From contig NZ_BQHW01000006.1 in NCBI RefSeq assembly GCF_021602025.1, positions 124,001 to 188,000 of the forward strand: a DNA stretch of 64,000 nt, in the 5' to 3' direction. The notes below the pieces were generated by a model, which was not told the origin of the DNA, ran no database searches, and worked only from the letters and a program-made list of their open reading frames with translations. The stretch's first letter is position 1; every line of letters starts with the position of its first letter. Shown piece by piece: positions 19,404 through 28,753 of the stretch. Source of the DNA: Pseudomonas ceruminis (lineage in GTDB: Bacteria; Pseudomonadota; Gammaproteobacteria; Pseudomonadales; Pseudomonadaceae). The position numbers were made by a program, and so were the translations under genes.

Positions 19404-19883
19404 TCAAATATGCGTTTCCGACACCGGAATCACCCGCCTTTCCTTCACCGCCTTATAGGAAAAACTCGAGTAGATTTCCTTCACCCCGGGCAAACGCTGT
19501 AGCACTTCCCGGGTAAATTCCCCGAACGATTCCAGGTCCCGCGCCAGGATCTCCAGCAAAAAGTCATAGCGCCCGGAGATGTTGTGGCAAGCGACAATCT
19601 CGGGAATTTCCATTAGCCGTTGTTCGAACGCCTGCGCCATGTCCTTGGTGTGCGAATCCATCATGATGCTGACGAACGCGGTCACGCCAAACCCAAGCGA
19701 CTTGGGCGAGAGGATGGCCTGGTATCCAGTGATGAACCCGTTGTCTTCCAGCAACTTGATCCGTCGCCAGCAGGGGGAGGTGGTCAGGGCAACCTGGTCA
19801 GCAAGTTCGGAAACAGTAAGGCGGGCGTTGTCCTGCAGGGCGGCGAGCAGGGCGCGGTCGGTGCGGTCGAGGCTTGCGGGCAT
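19404..19883 (-). CDS. mdeR: Lrp/AsnC-family regulator, probable MdeR
   Basis: Product of 159 residues. The N-terminal winged helix is LDRTDRALLAALQDNARLTV followed by SELADQVALTTSPCWRRIKLLEDNGFI; the C-terminal RAM domain senses ligand and assembles oligomers. ATG 19883 has AGGAGGG upstream. It diverges from the methionine gamma-lyase gene with a 127-bp shared promoter, the arrangement described for P. putida mdeR, which activates mdeA in response to methionine. The symbol is inferred from family and position. Confidence 0.85.
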   Translation of the reverse strand: MPASLDRTDRALLAALQDNARLTVSELADQVALTTSPCWRRIKLLEDNGFITGYQAILSPKSLGFGVTAFVSIMMDSHTKDMAQAFEQRLMEIPEIVACHNISGRYDFLLEILARDLESFGEFTREVLQRLPGVKEIYSSFSYKAVKERRVIPVSETHI

Positions 19884-20010
19884 GTCTTGCCCTCCTGTTC
19901 GGCTATTTATTGGTTTTGTTCCAAAAAGTGGCCATTTGCGTGTGCGAGTTTGAAATGAATCAGGCAGCTCGGTGGCATAAGCTTATAACAAACCACCAGA
20001 GGCTGTTGCC

Positions 20011-21207
20011 ATGCGCGGCTCCGATAACAACACCGGTTTTTCCACCCGTGCCATCCACCATGGCTACGACCCGCTTTCCCATGGCGGTGCCCTGGTGCCA
20101 CCGGTGTACCAGACCGCTACCTATGCCTTCCCTACTGTCGAGTACGGCGCTGCGTGTTTCGCCGGGGAGGAGGCTGGACATTTCTATAGCCGCATCTCCA
20201 ACCCCACACTGGCTTTGCTGGAGCAGCGCATGGCTTCGCTGGAGGGCGGTGAGGCCGGGTTGGCATTGGCCTCGGGGATGGGCGCGATTACCTCGACCAT
20301 CTGGACCCTGCTGCGGCCCGGCGATGAACTGATTGTCGGGCGCACCTTGTATGGCTGCACCTTCGCTTTCCTGCACCACGGCATTGGCGAATTCGGGGTC
20401 AAGATTCGCCATGTCGACCTCAACGATGCCAAGGCTCTGAAAGCGGCGATCAACGGCAAAACGCGGATGATCTACTTCGAAACCCCGGCCAACCCCAACA
20501 TGCACCTGGTGGACATTGCCGCGGTGGCCGAGGCAGTGCGGGGGCATGAGGTACTGGTGGTGGTCGACAACACCTACTGCACGCCGTACCTGCAGCGACC
20601 ACTGGAGCTGGGGGCGGACCTGGTGGTGCATTCGGCCACCAAGTACCTCAGTGGCCATGGTGATATCACGGCGGGTCTGGTGGTGGGGCGCAAGGCGCTG
20701 GTCGACCGCATTCGCCTTGAAGGGCTGAAAGACATGACCGGGGCGGTGCTGTCGCCACATGACGCGGCGCTGCTGATGCGCGGGCTCAAGACCCTGGCGC
20801 TGCGCATGGACCGGCATTGTGCCAACGCCTTGCAGGTGGCGCAGTTCCTCGCACGGCAGCCGCAGGTGGAGCTTATTCACTACCCCGGATTGCCGTCGTT
20901 CCCCCAGTACCCACTGGCACAGCGGCAGATGCGTTTGCCGGGAGGGATGATTGCCTTCGAGCTCCAGGGGGGCATTGAGGCTGGGCGACGCTTCATGAAT
21001 GGCCTGCAGCTGTTTGCCCGGGCGGTGAGCCTAGGTGATGCAGAATCGCTGGCGCAGCACCCGGCGAGCATGACCCATTCAAGCTATACACCGCAGGAGC
21101 GGGCGCAGCACGGCATATCGGAGGGGCTGGTGCGATTGTCGGTGGGGCTGGAGGATATCGAGGACCTGCTGGCGGATGTCGAGCAGGCACTGCAGGTCTG
21201 CAGTTAG
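20011..21207 (+). CDS. mdeA: Methionine gamma-lyase
   Basis: PLP enzyme of 398 residues that splits L-methionine into methanethiol, ammonia and 2-oxobutanoate. The Cys/Met-metabolism fold is evident throughout. The PLP lysine is K211 in HSATKYLSGHGD, and Y114 and C116 in LYGCTF are the residues that mark methionine gamma-lyase off from cystathionine gamma-synthase and beta-lyases. Other blocks are HFYSRISNPT, ASGMGAITS, VVVDNTYCTPYLQRP and MTHSSYTPQERAQHGIS. The described P. putida locus is followed by mdeB, a pyruvate dehydrogenase E1 homologue; here a terminator follows instead. Confidence 0.93.
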   Translation: MRGSDNNTGFSTRAIHHGYDPLSHGGALVPPVYQTATYAFPTVEYGAACFAGEEAGHFYSRISNPTLALLEQRMASLEGGEAGLALASGMGAITSTIWTLLRPGDELIVGRTLYGCTFAFLHHGIGEFGVKIRHVDLNDAKALKAAINGKTRMIYFETPANPNMHLVDIAAVAEAVRGHEVLVVVDNTYCTPYLQRPLELGADLVVHSATKYLSGHGDITAGLVVGRKALVDRIRLEGLKDMTGAVLSPHDAALLMRGLKTLALRMDRHCANALQVAQFLARQPQVELIHYPGLPSFPQYPLAQRQMRLPGGMIAFELQGGIEAGRRFMNGLQLFARAVSLGDAESLAQHPASMTHSSYTPQERAQHGISEGLVRLSVGLEDIEDLLADVEQALQVCS

Positions 21208-21248
21208 GTCGCCTGGCTGGCCGCTTCGCCGCGCGCAGCGCAAGCGCG

Positions 21249-21278
21249 TGTGGGCGCGGGCTGGCCCGCGAAGAGGCC
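21249..21278 (-). repeat. REP-like element after mdeA
   Basis: TGTGGGCGCGGGCTGGCCCG followed by CGAAGAGGCC, a divergent copy of the REP core in reverse orientation. Confidence 0.5.
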
Positions 21279-21295
21279 AGTGAATCCGACCCACA

Positions 21296-21321
21296 AAAAA
21301 GGCCTCTTGCGAGGCCTTTTT
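21296..21321. terminator. Bidirectional terminator between mdeA and zapG
   Basis: AAAAAGGCCTC-TTGC-GAGGCCTTTTT: an 11-bp stem with A/T runs on both flanks, between two converging genes, so it can serve both. Confidence 0.9.
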
Positions 21322-21334
21322 CATGGTCAGCGGG

Positions 21335-21772
21335 TCAACGCTTGAGCCCGTAGCTCTCGTCGAGCATGCCCGGCGAGTTTGGCGACTTCGGCGCATAGTC
21401 CCGTGGCACTTCGGCGGTATCCTTGGGCGGTGTGAGGCGGTCACGTGGCGCCTGGGCCGACTCGGAGTGCAGGGCAGCCAGCAGGCGCTGACGGGTCACG
21501 TCGTCGAGGGCCAACGTGTTGGCGCCTTCGGCAAGGTGATCCTGGACATCCTGGTAGCTCTGGGTCAGCTTCTTGACCAGCACGGCGGTGCTGTTGAAGT
21601 GGGTGACCACTTCATTCTGATAGGTGTCGAAACGCTGCTGGATATCGTCCAGCTGGCGTTGGGTGCTGCTCGGCGCGGCATTGGGCAGCAGGCGGGCTAC
21701 GATGAAACCGACCGCCACACCGATGACCAGGGCCAGGGTTGGCAACAACCAAACAAGGAGCGAGAGTTCCAC
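21335..21772 (-). CDS. zapG: YhcB / Z-ring associated protein G (DUF1043)
   Basis: Product of 145 residues from a GTG start at 21772 preceded by GAGGAAGGA. One N-terminal membrane helix (LLVWLLPTLALVIGVAVGFIV) is followed by a cytoplasmic coiled coil with the family core FDTYQNEVVTHFNSTAVLVK, then LTQSYQDVQDHLAEGANTL, and a proline-rich tail. In E. coli YhcB/ZapG links envelope growth and the divisome. In E. coli it neighbours degS/degQ and zapE; here algW, zapE and rplM-rpsI are also close, with other genes interposed. Confidence 0.88.
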   Translation of the reverse strand: MELSLLVWLLPTLALVIGVAVGFIVARLLPNAAPSSTQRQLDDIQQRFDTYQNEVVTHFNSTAVLVKKLTQSYQDVQDHLAEGANTLALDDVTRQRLLAALHSESAQAPRDRLTPPKDTAEVPRDYAPKSPNSPGMLDESYGLKR

Positions 21773-21908
21773 GAGTCCTTCCTCTATAAACGGCTTTGCT
21801 TTACGTTAACGGCTCAGACCTGCGCTGTATACCGCGAGCGATCGCAAATCAGAACAGAATTCCTCACCTAGACGAATCGACCCCCTTCGAGGTCACGGAG
21901 TTAGTGCC

Positions 21909-22544
21909 TTGCTTGTCCGCGAAACCCCCTTGTTCATCGATGGCCCAGTGGGCCAGCTGGAAGCCTTGTACCTGGACGTGGCCGATGCCCGCGGTGCGGT
22001 GCTGATTTGCCACCCCAACCCGGTTCAGGGCGGCACCATGCTCAACAAGGTGGTCTCGACCCTGCAGCGCACGGCCCGGGACGCAGGCTACGTGACCTTG
22101 CGTTTCAACTACCGCGGTGTCGGCCAGAGCGCCGGCAGCCACGACATGGGCGCCGGTGAAGTGGCCGATGCCGAGGCCGCCGCAGCCTGGTTGCGCGAGA
22201 AGCACCCGGCCTTGCCGTTGGTACTGATGGGCTTCTCCTTTGGTGGGTTTGTCGCCACCAGCCTGGCCGGGCGCCTGGAAAGCGCCGGGGTCGCGCTGCA
22301 ACACCTGTTCATGATCGCCCCAGCGGTGATGCGCCTGAGCGGGGCGTTCCCGCTGCCGCAGCGTTGTCCGATCACCGTTGTCCAGCCTGACGCCGACGAA
22401 GTCGTCGCTCCCCAGCTCGTTTACGACTGGTCCGACGCGCTGTCGCGCCCCCATGAGCTGCTGAAAGTGGCAGAATGCGGTCACTTCTTCCATGGCAAGC
22501 TGACCGATCTGAAAGATCTGCTGCTGCCGCGCCTTTCGAATTGA
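21909..22544 (+). CDS. Small alpha/beta hydrolase
   Basis: Product of 211 residues. Opening beta-strand [15 protein letters not shown], then [16 protein letters not shown], nucleophile elbow GFSFGG, and a C-terminal aspartate and histidine ([14 protein letters not shown]). No signal peptide. The best-supported start is TTG 21909 (TTG CTT GTC CGC GAA), with CACGGAG eight bases upstream; no in-frame ATG or GTG is well placed. It resembles YsgA/CocE-like hydrolases annotated near trpS and zapE in pseudomonads; substrate unknown. trpS starts 25 bases downstream, suggesting co-transcription. Confidence 0.85.
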   Translation: MLVRETPLFIDGPVGQLEALYLDVADARGAVLICHPNPVQGGTMLNKVVSTLQRTARDAGYVTLRFNYRGVGQSAGSHDMGAGEVADAEAAAAWLREKHPALPLVLMGFSFGGFVATSLAGRLESAGVALQHLFMIAPAVMRLSGAFPLPQRCPITVVQPDADEVVAPQLVYDWSDALSRPHELLKVAECGHFFHGKLTDLKDLLLPRLSN

Positions 22545-22569
22545 GCCAAGCCTGAATAAGCGAACACCC

Positions 22570-23919
22570 ATGACCACGCGCATTCTCACTGGTATCACCA
22601 CCACCGGCACCCCGCACCTGGGCAACTACGCGGGCGCCATTCGCCCGGCGATCCTCGCCAGTCAACAGCCTGGTGCCGACTCGTTCTACTTCCTGGCCGA
22701 TTACCACGCCTTGATCAAGTGTGACGATCCGCTGCGCATCCAGCGCTCGCGCCTGGAAATCGCCGCCACCTGGCTGGCCGGTGGCCTGGACCCGGCAAAG
22801 GTAACGTTCTACCGCCAGTCCGACATTCCCGAAATCCCGGAGCTGACCTGGCTGCTGACCTGCGTTGCCGCCAAGGGGCTGCTCAACCGTGCGCATGCCT
22901 ACAAGGCGTCGGTGGACAAAAACCTCGAAAACGGCGAAGACCCGGACGCCGGCGTTTCCATGGGCCTGTACAGCTACCCGGTGCTGATGGCCGCGGACAT
23001 CCTGATGTTCAACGCGCACAAGGTGCCGGTCGGTCGCGACCAGATCCAGCACGTGGAAATGGCCCGTGACATTGGCCAGCGGTTCAACCACCTGTTCGGC
23101 CAGGGCAAGGACTTCTTCGCCCTGCCTGAGGCGGTGATCGAGGAAAGTGTTGCCACCTTGCCGGGCCTGGATGGTCGCAAGATGTCCAAGAGCTACGACA
23201 ACACCATCCCTCTGTTCACCACCGCCAAGGACATGAAGGACGCCATTTCGCGCATCGTCACCGACTCGCGCGCCCCTGGCGAAGCGAAGGACCCGGACAA
23301 TGCCCACCTGTTCACCCTGTTCCAGGCGTTCTCCACGCCGGCGCAGTGCGCTGAGTTCCGCGAAGAACTGCTGCAGGGTCTGGGTTGGGGCGAGGCCAAG
23401 CAGCGTCTGTTCCAACTGCTCGACGGCCAGCTCGCCGAGAAGCGCGAGCACTACCATCAGCTGATTTCGCGCCCTTCGGACCTGGAGGACATCCTGCTGG
23501 CCGGTGCCGCCAAGGCCCGCAAGATTGCCACGCCGTTCCTCGAGCAACTGCGCGAAGCCGTTGGCCTGCGCTCGTTCCGCAGCAGCGTGCAGGCCAGTAC
23601 CGAAGTGAAGAAGAAGGCCGCCAAGAGCGCGCGTTTCGTCAGCTTCCGCGATGAAGACGGCAGCTTCCGGTTCCGTCTGCTGGCCGCCGATGGCGAGCAA
23701 CTGCTGCTGTCGCACCGCTTCGCCGACGGCAAGAGTGCTGGCGCTGTGAGCAAGCAATTGCAGCAGGGCGGTGAAGCCGATGTGCGCGTCGAGGGCCTGG
23801 GTTTTGGCCTGTGGCTGGGCGGCGAGCAAGTTGCCGACGGGCCGCAGTTCGACAGCGCTGAGGCGCGTGATGCGGCCATTCAAAGCCTGCGTGAGGCCCT
23901 GGCTCCACAGCAGGACTGA
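22570..23919 (+). CDS. trpS: Tryptophanyl-tRNA synthetase
   Basis: Class I synthetase of 449 residues that charges tRNA-Trp. The HIGH-type motif is TPHLGNY (14-20) and the KMSKS motif is at 204-208 ([11 protein letters not shown]). It is longer than the ~335-residue E. coli enzyme: about 110 extra residues at the C-terminus (from about 340, [20 protein letters not shown] onward) form a domain that I cannot name. ATG 22570. Confidence 0.96.
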   Translation: MTTRILTGITTTGTPHLGNYAGAIRPAILASQQPGADSFYFLADYHALIKCDDPLRIQRSRLEIAATWLAGGLDPAKVTFYRQSDIPEIPELTWLLTCVAAKGLLNRAHAYKASVDKNLENGEDPDAGVSMGLYSYPVLMAADILMFNAHKVPVGRDQIQHVEMARDIGQRFNHLFGQGKDFFALPEAVIEESVATLPGLDGRKMSKSYDNTIPLFTTAKDMKDAISRIVTDSRAPGEAKDPDNAHLFTLFQAFSTPAQCAEFREELLQGLGWGEAKQRLFQLLDGQLAEKREHYHQLISRPSDLEDILLAGAAKARKIATPFLEQLREAVGLRSFRSSVQASTEVKKKAAKSARFVSFRDEDGSFRFRLLAADGEQLLLSHRFADGKSAGAVSKQLQQGGEADVRVEGLGFGLWLGGEQVADGPQFDSAEARDAAIQSLREALAPQQD

Positions 23920-23951
23920 GGCATATTGACGCAAGTCTGATTGCCATTAAG

Positions 23952-23984
23952 CGGGCCGGTCGCTACAGTGACGGCCCGTTTTTT
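23952..23984 (+). terminator. Intrinsic terminator of trpS
   Basis: An imperfect stem with outer arms CGGGCC and GGCCCG and a GTCGC/GTGAC inner pair, followed directly by a run of six T residues. Confidence 0.82.
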
Positions 23985-24004
23985 GTTGCCTCGCTAACGA
24001 AATC

Positions 24005-25099
24005 ATGACGCCCCTAGAACGATATCAAGCAGATCTGAAACGTCCCGACTTCTTCCATGACGCGGCGCAGGAAACTGCAGTGCGTCACCTGCAGCGTCTC
24101 TACGACGACCTGATCGCTGCGCAGAACAACAAGCCGGGCGTGTTCGGCAAGCTGTTCGGCAAGAAGGAACAGACGCCGGTCAAGGGCCTGTATTTCTGGG
24201 GCGGGGTAGGCCGCGGCAAGACTTACCTGGTCGATACCTTCTTCGAGGCGCTGCCGTTCAAGCAGAAGATGCGCACGCACTTCCACCGCTTCATGAAGCG
24301 CGTCCACGAAGAGATGAAAACCCTCAAGGGTGAAAAGAACCCGCTGACCATCATCGCCAAGCGGTTCAGCGAAGAGGCCAAGGTCATCTGCTTCGACGAG
24401 TTCTTTGTCTCGGACATTACCGATGCCATGATCCTTGGCACCTTGATGGAAGAGCTGTTCAAGAACGGCGTATCGCTGGTGGCAACCTCCAACATCGTCC
24501 CTGACGGCCTGTACAAGGACGGCCTGCAGCGTGCGCGGTTCCTGCCGGCCATCGCCATGATCAAGCAATACACCGACGTGGTGAACGTCGACAGCGGGGT
24601 CGACTATCGCCTGCGCCACCTGGAGCAGGCCGAATTGTTCCACTACCCGCTCAACGAGGCGGCCGAGCAAAGCATGCGCGCGAGCTTCAAGGCGCTGACG
24701 CCAGAATGCACCCAGGCCGTCGACAACGACGTGCTGATGATCGAGAACCGGCCGATCCATGCCCTGCGCACCTGCGACGATGTCGCCTGGTTCGACTTCC
24801 GCGCGCTGTGCGATGGCCCCCGCAGTCAGAACGACTACATCGAGCTGGGCAAGATCTTCCATGCCGTGTTGCTGAGCAACGTCGAGCAGATGGGCGTCAC
24901 CACCGACGATATTGCCCGACGCTTCATCAACATGGTCGATGAATTCTACGACCGCAACGTCAAGCTGATCATCTCGGCCGAGGTGGAGCTCAAAGACCTG
25001 TACACCGGCGGGCGGTTGAGCTTCGAGTTCCAGCGTACCCTCAGCCGGTTGCTGGAAATGCAGTCGCACGAATTCCTGTCGCGCGCGCACAAGCCCTAA
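24005..25099 (+). CDS. zapE: Cell division ATPase ZapE (AFG1 family)
   Basis: Product of 364 residues from ATG 24005. P-loop GGVGRGKT is at about 66-73; later blocks include FDEFFVSDITDAMILG (Walker B), ATSNIVPDGLYKDGLQRARFLP and a C-terminal YTGGRLSFEFQRTLSRL. In E. coli ZapE binds FtsZ and destabilises Z-ring polymers under stress; mitochondrial AFG1 is a related ATPase. It ends at a strong terminator. Confidence 0.94.
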   Translation: MTPLERYQADLKRPDFFHDAAQETAVRHLQRLYDDLIAAQNNKPGVFGKLFGKKEQTPVKGLYFWGGVGRGKTYLVDTFFEALPFKQKMRTHFHRFMKRVHEEMKTLKGEKNPLTIIAKRFSEEAKVICFDEFFVSDITDAMILGTLMEELFKNGVSLVATSNIVPDGLYKDGLQRARFLPAIAMIKQYTDVVNVDSGVDYRLRHLEQAELFHYPLNEAAEQSMRASFKALTPECTQAVDNDVLMIENRPIHALRTCDDVAWFDFRALCDGPRSQNDYIELGKIFHAVLLSNVEQMGVTTDDIARRFINMVDEFYDRNVKLIISAEVELKDLYTGGRLSFEFQRTLSRLLEMQSHEFLSRAHKP

Positions 25100-25115
25100 G
25101 GGGCCAAGTTTCACG

Positions 25116-25154
25116 AAAAAGCCAAAGCAGGCTGCGGTCGGCTTTGGCTTTTTT
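25116..25154. terminator. Terminator between convergent zapE and the glxA-like gene
   Basis: AAAAAGCCAAAGC and GCTTTGGCTTTTT form a 13-bp stem around a 12-base loop, with A and T runs on both sides, so it works for either strand. Confidence 0.9.
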
Positions 25155-25180
25155 GCTCTTTGTTGCCGCCAGGAAGCCTG

Positions 25181-26185
25181 TCAGGCTTCCTGCATGAACT
25201 GCTGCCGATACTGGTTCGGCGACAGCTCCGTATGCTGGCGGAACAACCGTGCAAAGAAGCTGGCATCGTCGTAGCCGACCTCATAACTGATGGTCTTGAT
25301 GCTCTTGCGCGTACTCGACAGCAACCCCTTGGCCGTTTCGATCCGTAGCCGCTGCAGGTAATGCAATGGTTTGTCGCCGGTCGCACCCTGGAAGCGACGC
25401 ATGAAGTTGCGGATGCTCATGCCGTGGTTGCGGGCCACATCCTCAAAACGGAACTTGTCGGCGAAGTGTTCCTCCAGCCAATGCTGGATCTGCAGGATGA
25501 TCAAGTCCTGATGCAGCTTCTGCCCGCCAAAGCCCATTCGCCCCGGCGTGTAGTTGCGCTGCACTTCGTAGAGGATGTCGCGGGCCACGGCGCGGGCCAC
25601 GTTGGCGCCGCAGAAGCGCTCGATCAGGTAGATGTACAGGTCGCAGGCCGAGGTGGTGCCGCCAGCGCAATAGAGGTTGTCGGCATCGGTCAGGTGCTTG
25701 TCCTGGTTCAGACGAATCTTCGGGAAACGCTCGGCGAAGCTGGCGAAGAAACGCCAGTAGGTGGTCGCCTCCTTGCCGTCGAGCAGGCCGGACTCGGCCA
25801 GCCAGAACACCCCGCTGGCTTCGGCGCACAACACCGCGCCGCGGGCATGCTGCTCGCGCAGCCACGGCAGGACCTGTGGATAACGTGCCAGCAGGTTGTC
25901 GAAGTCTTCCCAGAAAGCCGGCAGGATGATCACGTCAGCATCGTCCAGGCCACCGTCGACCGGTAGCTGAACATGGCTGAAGCTGTCCACGGGTTGACCG
26001 TCCGGGCTCACCAGGCTGATGTCGAACATGGGCTGCACGCCCAGGCCCAACTGCTTGCTGTAGCGCAGGCTGGCGAGGTGGAAGAAATCCTTGGCCTGCA
26101 TCAGTGTTGATGCAAACACTTTGTCAATGGCCAGGATGCTGACGCGCCGCAGCGACGCCGAGGGTTGGGTAAACATCATTGTCAT
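25181..26185 (-). CDS. GlxA-type transcriptional regulator (DJ-1/PfpI plus AraC domains)
   Basis: Product of 334 residues. Residues about 10-190 form a DJ-1/PfpI-like amidotransferase fold (ADVIILPAFWED, GAVLCAEASGVFWLAESGLLDG). The C-terminal ~105 residues are an AraC helix-turn-helix pair (FEDVARNHGMSIRNFMRRFQ, then ISYEVGYDDASFFARLFRQ). Such regulators in Pseudomonas control carnitine, glycine betaine, arginine or choline catabolism, but no matching pathway genes are adjacent, so the target cannot be told here. The start is MTMMFTQ at 26185; the ribosome site is weak, and Met3 or Met4 is possible. Confidence 0.88.
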   Translation of the reverse strand: MTMMFTQPSASLRRVSILAIDKVFASTLMQAKDFFHLASLRYSKQLGLGVQPMFDISLVSPDGQPVDSFSHVQLPVDGGLDDADVIILPAFWEDFDNLLARYPQVLPWLREQHARGAVLCAEASGVFWLAESGLLDGKEATTYWRFFASFAERFPKIRLNQDKHLTDADNLYCAGGTTSACDLYIYLIERFCGANVARAVARDILYEVQRNYTPGRMGFGGQKLHQDLIILQIQHWLEEHFADKFRFEDVARNHGMSIRNFMRRFQGATGDKPLHYLQRLRIETAKGLLSSTRKSIKTISYEVGYDDASFFARLFRQHTELSPNQYRQQFMQEA

Positions 26186-26272
26186 TGTTCTTATAGGGTA
26201 GAGTGGTCAATCACCGGCTGGATCGTCTTATTTTTTGGCGATTGTGTCTACCCCGCAGCATCGAGCTGCCCT

Positions 26273-26337
26273 GTTCGTGGGTAAACCCGCGCCCATAGGG
26301 GCCGCAGGCCTTGCTAGGACGGGTTTACCCGCGAACC
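26273..26337. repeat. Facing REP pair (BIME-like)
   Basis: TTCGTGGGTAAACCCGC and GCGGGTTTACCCGCGAA lie in opposite orientation with about 30 bases between them, forming a large hairpin between the start of the glxA-like gene and the end of the aldo/keto reductase gene. Confidence 0.8.
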
Positions 26338-26355
26338 AGTCGGCGCTGGTTCGGC

Positions 26356-27396
26356 TCAAGGCGCCGGATTGGGCTGCTCCTGATGGATCGCCTCGATGGC
26401 AGCAAGCAACTCGTCGCTCAGGTTCAGCTCAGCACTTCTGAGGTTGCTCTCCAGTTGCATCAGGTCGGTCGCACCGATGATGTTGCTGGTCACAAATGGC
26501 TGACGGGTGACAAACGCCAAGGCCATCTGCGCCGGGTCCAGACCATGGGCCTTGGCGAGTTGCACATAGCGGCTGCAGGCGGCCACGGTCTGCGGGTTGG
26601 AGTAGCGGGAGAAACGGCTGAACAGTGTCAGGCGGCCCTTTTCGGGGCGGGCGCCGTTTTCGTATTTGCCCGACAGCATGCCGAACGCCAGCGGTGAGTA
26701 GGCAAGCAGCCCACACTGCTCGCGGATCGCCACCTCCGCCAGGCCCACCTCGAAGCTGCGGTTGAGCAGGTTGTACGGGTTCTGGATCGACACCGCGCGC
26801 GGCCAGCCACGGGTTTCGGCCAGTTGCAGGAACTTCATGGTGCCCCACGGCGTTTCGTTGGACAGGCCAACGTGGCGGATCTTGCCGGCACGCACCTGTT
26901 CGTCCAGGACTTCGAGGGTTTCTTCCAAGGGAGTGAACAGGTCATTGGCCAGGTGCTGGTAGCCCAGCTTGCCGAAGAAATTGGTGCTGCGCTCGGGCCA
27001 GTGCAACTGGTACAGGTCGATGCGGTCGGTGCGCAGGCGCTTGAGGCTTTCATCCAGTGCGGCGACGATGTGCTGGCGGTTGTGCTTGAGCTGGCCGTCG
27101 CGGATATGGCTGATGCCGTTGCCTGGGCCTGCGACCTTGCTGGCGAGGACCCAGTCATCGCGGTCACCGTGCTGGCGGAACCAGTTGCCGATGATGCGTT
27201 CGGTGGCAGCGTAGGTCTCTGGGCGGGGAGGGACCGGGTACATTTCTGCGGTATCGATGAAGTTGATGCCGTGGGTTTTGGCCAGGGCGATCTGGGTGAA
27301 GGCCTCGGCCTCGTCGTTCTGCTCACCCCAGGTCATGGTGCCCAGGCACAGGGCGCTGACGTCGAGGTCGGTACGGCCGAGCTTGCGGTATTCCAT
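26356..27396 (-). CDS. NADP(H)-dependent aldo/keto reductase (Tas-like)
   Basis: Product of 346 residues, TIM-barrel oxidoreductase. The catalytic tetrad is visible: Asp in NFIDTAEMYP, Tyr four residues later, Lys in VLASKVAGPG, His in YQLHWPER. NADPH contacts are likely in the C-terminal half (LAYSPLAFGMLSGKY, NIIGATDLMQLESNL). Closest in architecture to E. coli Tas; the physiological carbonyl substrate is unknown. I chose ATG 27396 (MEYRKLGRTDLDV), preceded by AAGGAGA, over a start 52 codons upstream that would run through low-support sequence. Confidence 0.9.
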   Translation of the reverse strand: MEYRKLGRTDLDVSALCLGTMTWGEQNDEAEAFTQIALAKTHGINFIDTAEMYPVPPRPETYAATERIIGNWFRQHGDRDDWVLASKVAGPGNGISHIRDGQLKHNRQHIVAALDESLKRLRTDRIDLYQLHWPERSTNFFGKLGYQHLANDLFTPLEETLEVLDEQVRAGKIRHVGLSNETPWGTMKFLQLAETRGWPRAVSIQNPYNLLNRSFEVGLAEVAIREQCGLLAYSPLAFGMLSGKYENGARPEKGRLTLFSRFSRYSNPQTVAACSRYVQLAKAHGLDPAQMALAFVTRQPFVTSNIIGATDLMQLESNLRSAELNLSDELLAAIEAIHQEQPNPAP

Positions 27397-27582
27397 CGGG
27401 AAGTGTCTCCTTGGCAAAAGAAGCCCATAAAAGCAGGTTGAAATTTTTCGCGCAATCTGGATAATTCGGCCCCTCTCCGTGTGGCGGAAGTGATGCACCA
27501 CCACGCAGGAAGAACCCCGTCGAACATTGGCGTGCCCGACCCGAGCCCCCAAAAGCGTCTGTGTTCGGCTGCGCGCTTGCCC

Positions 27583-27611
27583 TTGGCAAGCTGTGCACTA
27601 TCCAGTAAGAT
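27583..27611 (+). promoter_or_regulatory. Sigma-70 promoter of rplM-rpsI
   Basis: TTGGCA (27583-27588), 17-base spacer, TAAGAT (27606-27611); five and four matches to the consensus hexamers. A start near 27618 leaves a leader of about 37 nt. Confidence 0.6.
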
Positions 27612-27654
27612 TCGCCGTCTATTTTTCGCTGGGCGGCCTCTGAGGCTTTAGAGA

Positions 27655-28083
27655 ATGAAAACTTTTACTGCTAAACCGGAAACAGTAAAGCGCGAGTGGT
27701 TCGTAGTCGACGCCGCTGGCCAGACCCTGGGTCGTCTGGCTACCGAAATCGCTAGCCGTCTGCGTGGCAAGCACAAACCAGAATACACCCCTCACGTTGA
27801 CACCGGCGACTACATCGTCGTCATCAACGCCGAGCAAATCCGTGTAACTGGCGCCAAGTCTTCCGACAAGATGTACTACTCCCACTCCGGCTTCCCGGGC
27901 GGTATCAAGGAAATCAACTTCGAGAAGTTGATCGCCAAGGCCCCTGAGCGTGTTATCGAAACCGCGGTCAAAGGCATGCTGCCTAAGAACCCGCTGGGTC
28001 GCGACATGTACCGCAAGCTGAAAGTGTACGCGGGTGCTGCTCACCCACACACTGCTCAGCAGCCTCAAGAACTGAAGATCTAA
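27655..28083 (+). CDS. rplM: 50S ribosomal protein L13
   Basis: Product of 142 residues, the family's normal length. [20 protein letters not shown] and the blocks [28 protein letters not shown] and [20 protein letters not shown] are typical L13. It is an early 23S rRNA-binding protein. The codons are highly biased, as expected for a strongly expressed gene. It pairs with rpsI 14 bases downstream. Confidence 0.98.
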   Translation: MKTFTAKPETVKREWFVVDAAGQTLGRLATEIASRLRGKHKPEYTPHVDTGDYIVVINAEQIRVTGAKSSDKMYYSHSGFPGGIKEINFEKLIAKAPERVIETAVKGMLPKNPLGRDMYRKLKVYAGAAHPHTAQQPQELKI

Positions 28084-28097
28084 CGGGATAGTTCATT

Positions 28098-28490
28098 ATG
28101 TCGGCGACTCAAAATTACGGCACTGGCCGTCGCAAGACCGCAACCGCTCGCGTTTTCCTGCGTCCGGGTACTGGTAACATCTCCATCAACAACCGTCCTC
28201 TGGACACCTTCTTCGGCCGCGAAACCGCTCGCATGGTTGTTCGCCAGCCGCTGGAGCTGACCGAGACCGTTGAGAAGTTCGACATCTACGTCACCGTTGC
28301 CGGTGGTGGTGTCAGCGGTCAAGCCGGTGCGATCCGTCACGGTATCACCCGCGCTCTGATGGAATACGACGAAACCCTGCGTGGCGCTCTGCGTCGTGCT
28401 GGCTACGTCACCCGCGACGCTCGTGAAGTTGAGCGTAAGAAAGTGGGTCTGCGTAAAGCGCGTAAGCGTCCTCAGTACTCCAAGCGTTAA
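28098..28490 (+). CDS. rpsI: 30S ribosomal protein S9
   Basis: Product of 130 residues. Signature [17 protein letters not shown] at the N-terminus and the basic C-terminus [12 protein letters not shown], whose final residues reach the decoding centre and touch P-site tRNA. ATG 28098. Co-transcribed with rplM. Confidence 0.98.
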   Translation: MSATQNYGTGRRKTATARVFLRPGTGNISINNRPLDTFFGRETARMVVRQPLELTETVEKFDIYVTVAGGGVSGQAGAIRHGITRALMEYDETLRGALRRAGYVTRDAREVERKKVGLRKARKRPQYSKR

Positions 28491-28507
28491 TACCGCTTCG
28501 GCAGTCG

Positions 28508-28541
28508 AAAAAGCCCGGTTCCTTTGGAACCGGGCTTTTTT
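28508..28541 (+). terminator. Intrinsic terminator of rplM-rpsI
   Basis: A perfect 15-bp stem: AAAAAGCCCGGTTCC (28508-28522), loop TTT, GGAACCGGGCTTTTT (28526-28540), with further T residues. Very strong. Confidence 0.95.
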
Positions 28542-28640
28542 TATGTCTTGAACTAACCTGTCAGCATGTCCGTGGCAGCTCGTCGCATAGACGCAGATCA
28601 AGCAAAGCGAGGGTTCTAGCCCGTACCTGGGGTAATCACC

Positions 28641-28670
28641 TTGTCAGTGTGTGGACTTGTTTCTTACCAT
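28641..28670 (+). promoter_or_regulatory. Candidate sigma-70 promoter of petABC
   Basis: TTGTCA (28641-28646), 18-base spacer, TACCAT (28665-28670). It sits about 80 bases before petA; nothing else in the 263-base gap looks better. Confidence 0.4.
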
Positions 28671-28753
28671 GGCGGCCAACTTTTAGTGCCACAGACATAA
28701 CCTAAGTACAGGCCTGGTTCAACAGGCCAAGCAAGCTGATGGGAGAGGACTGA

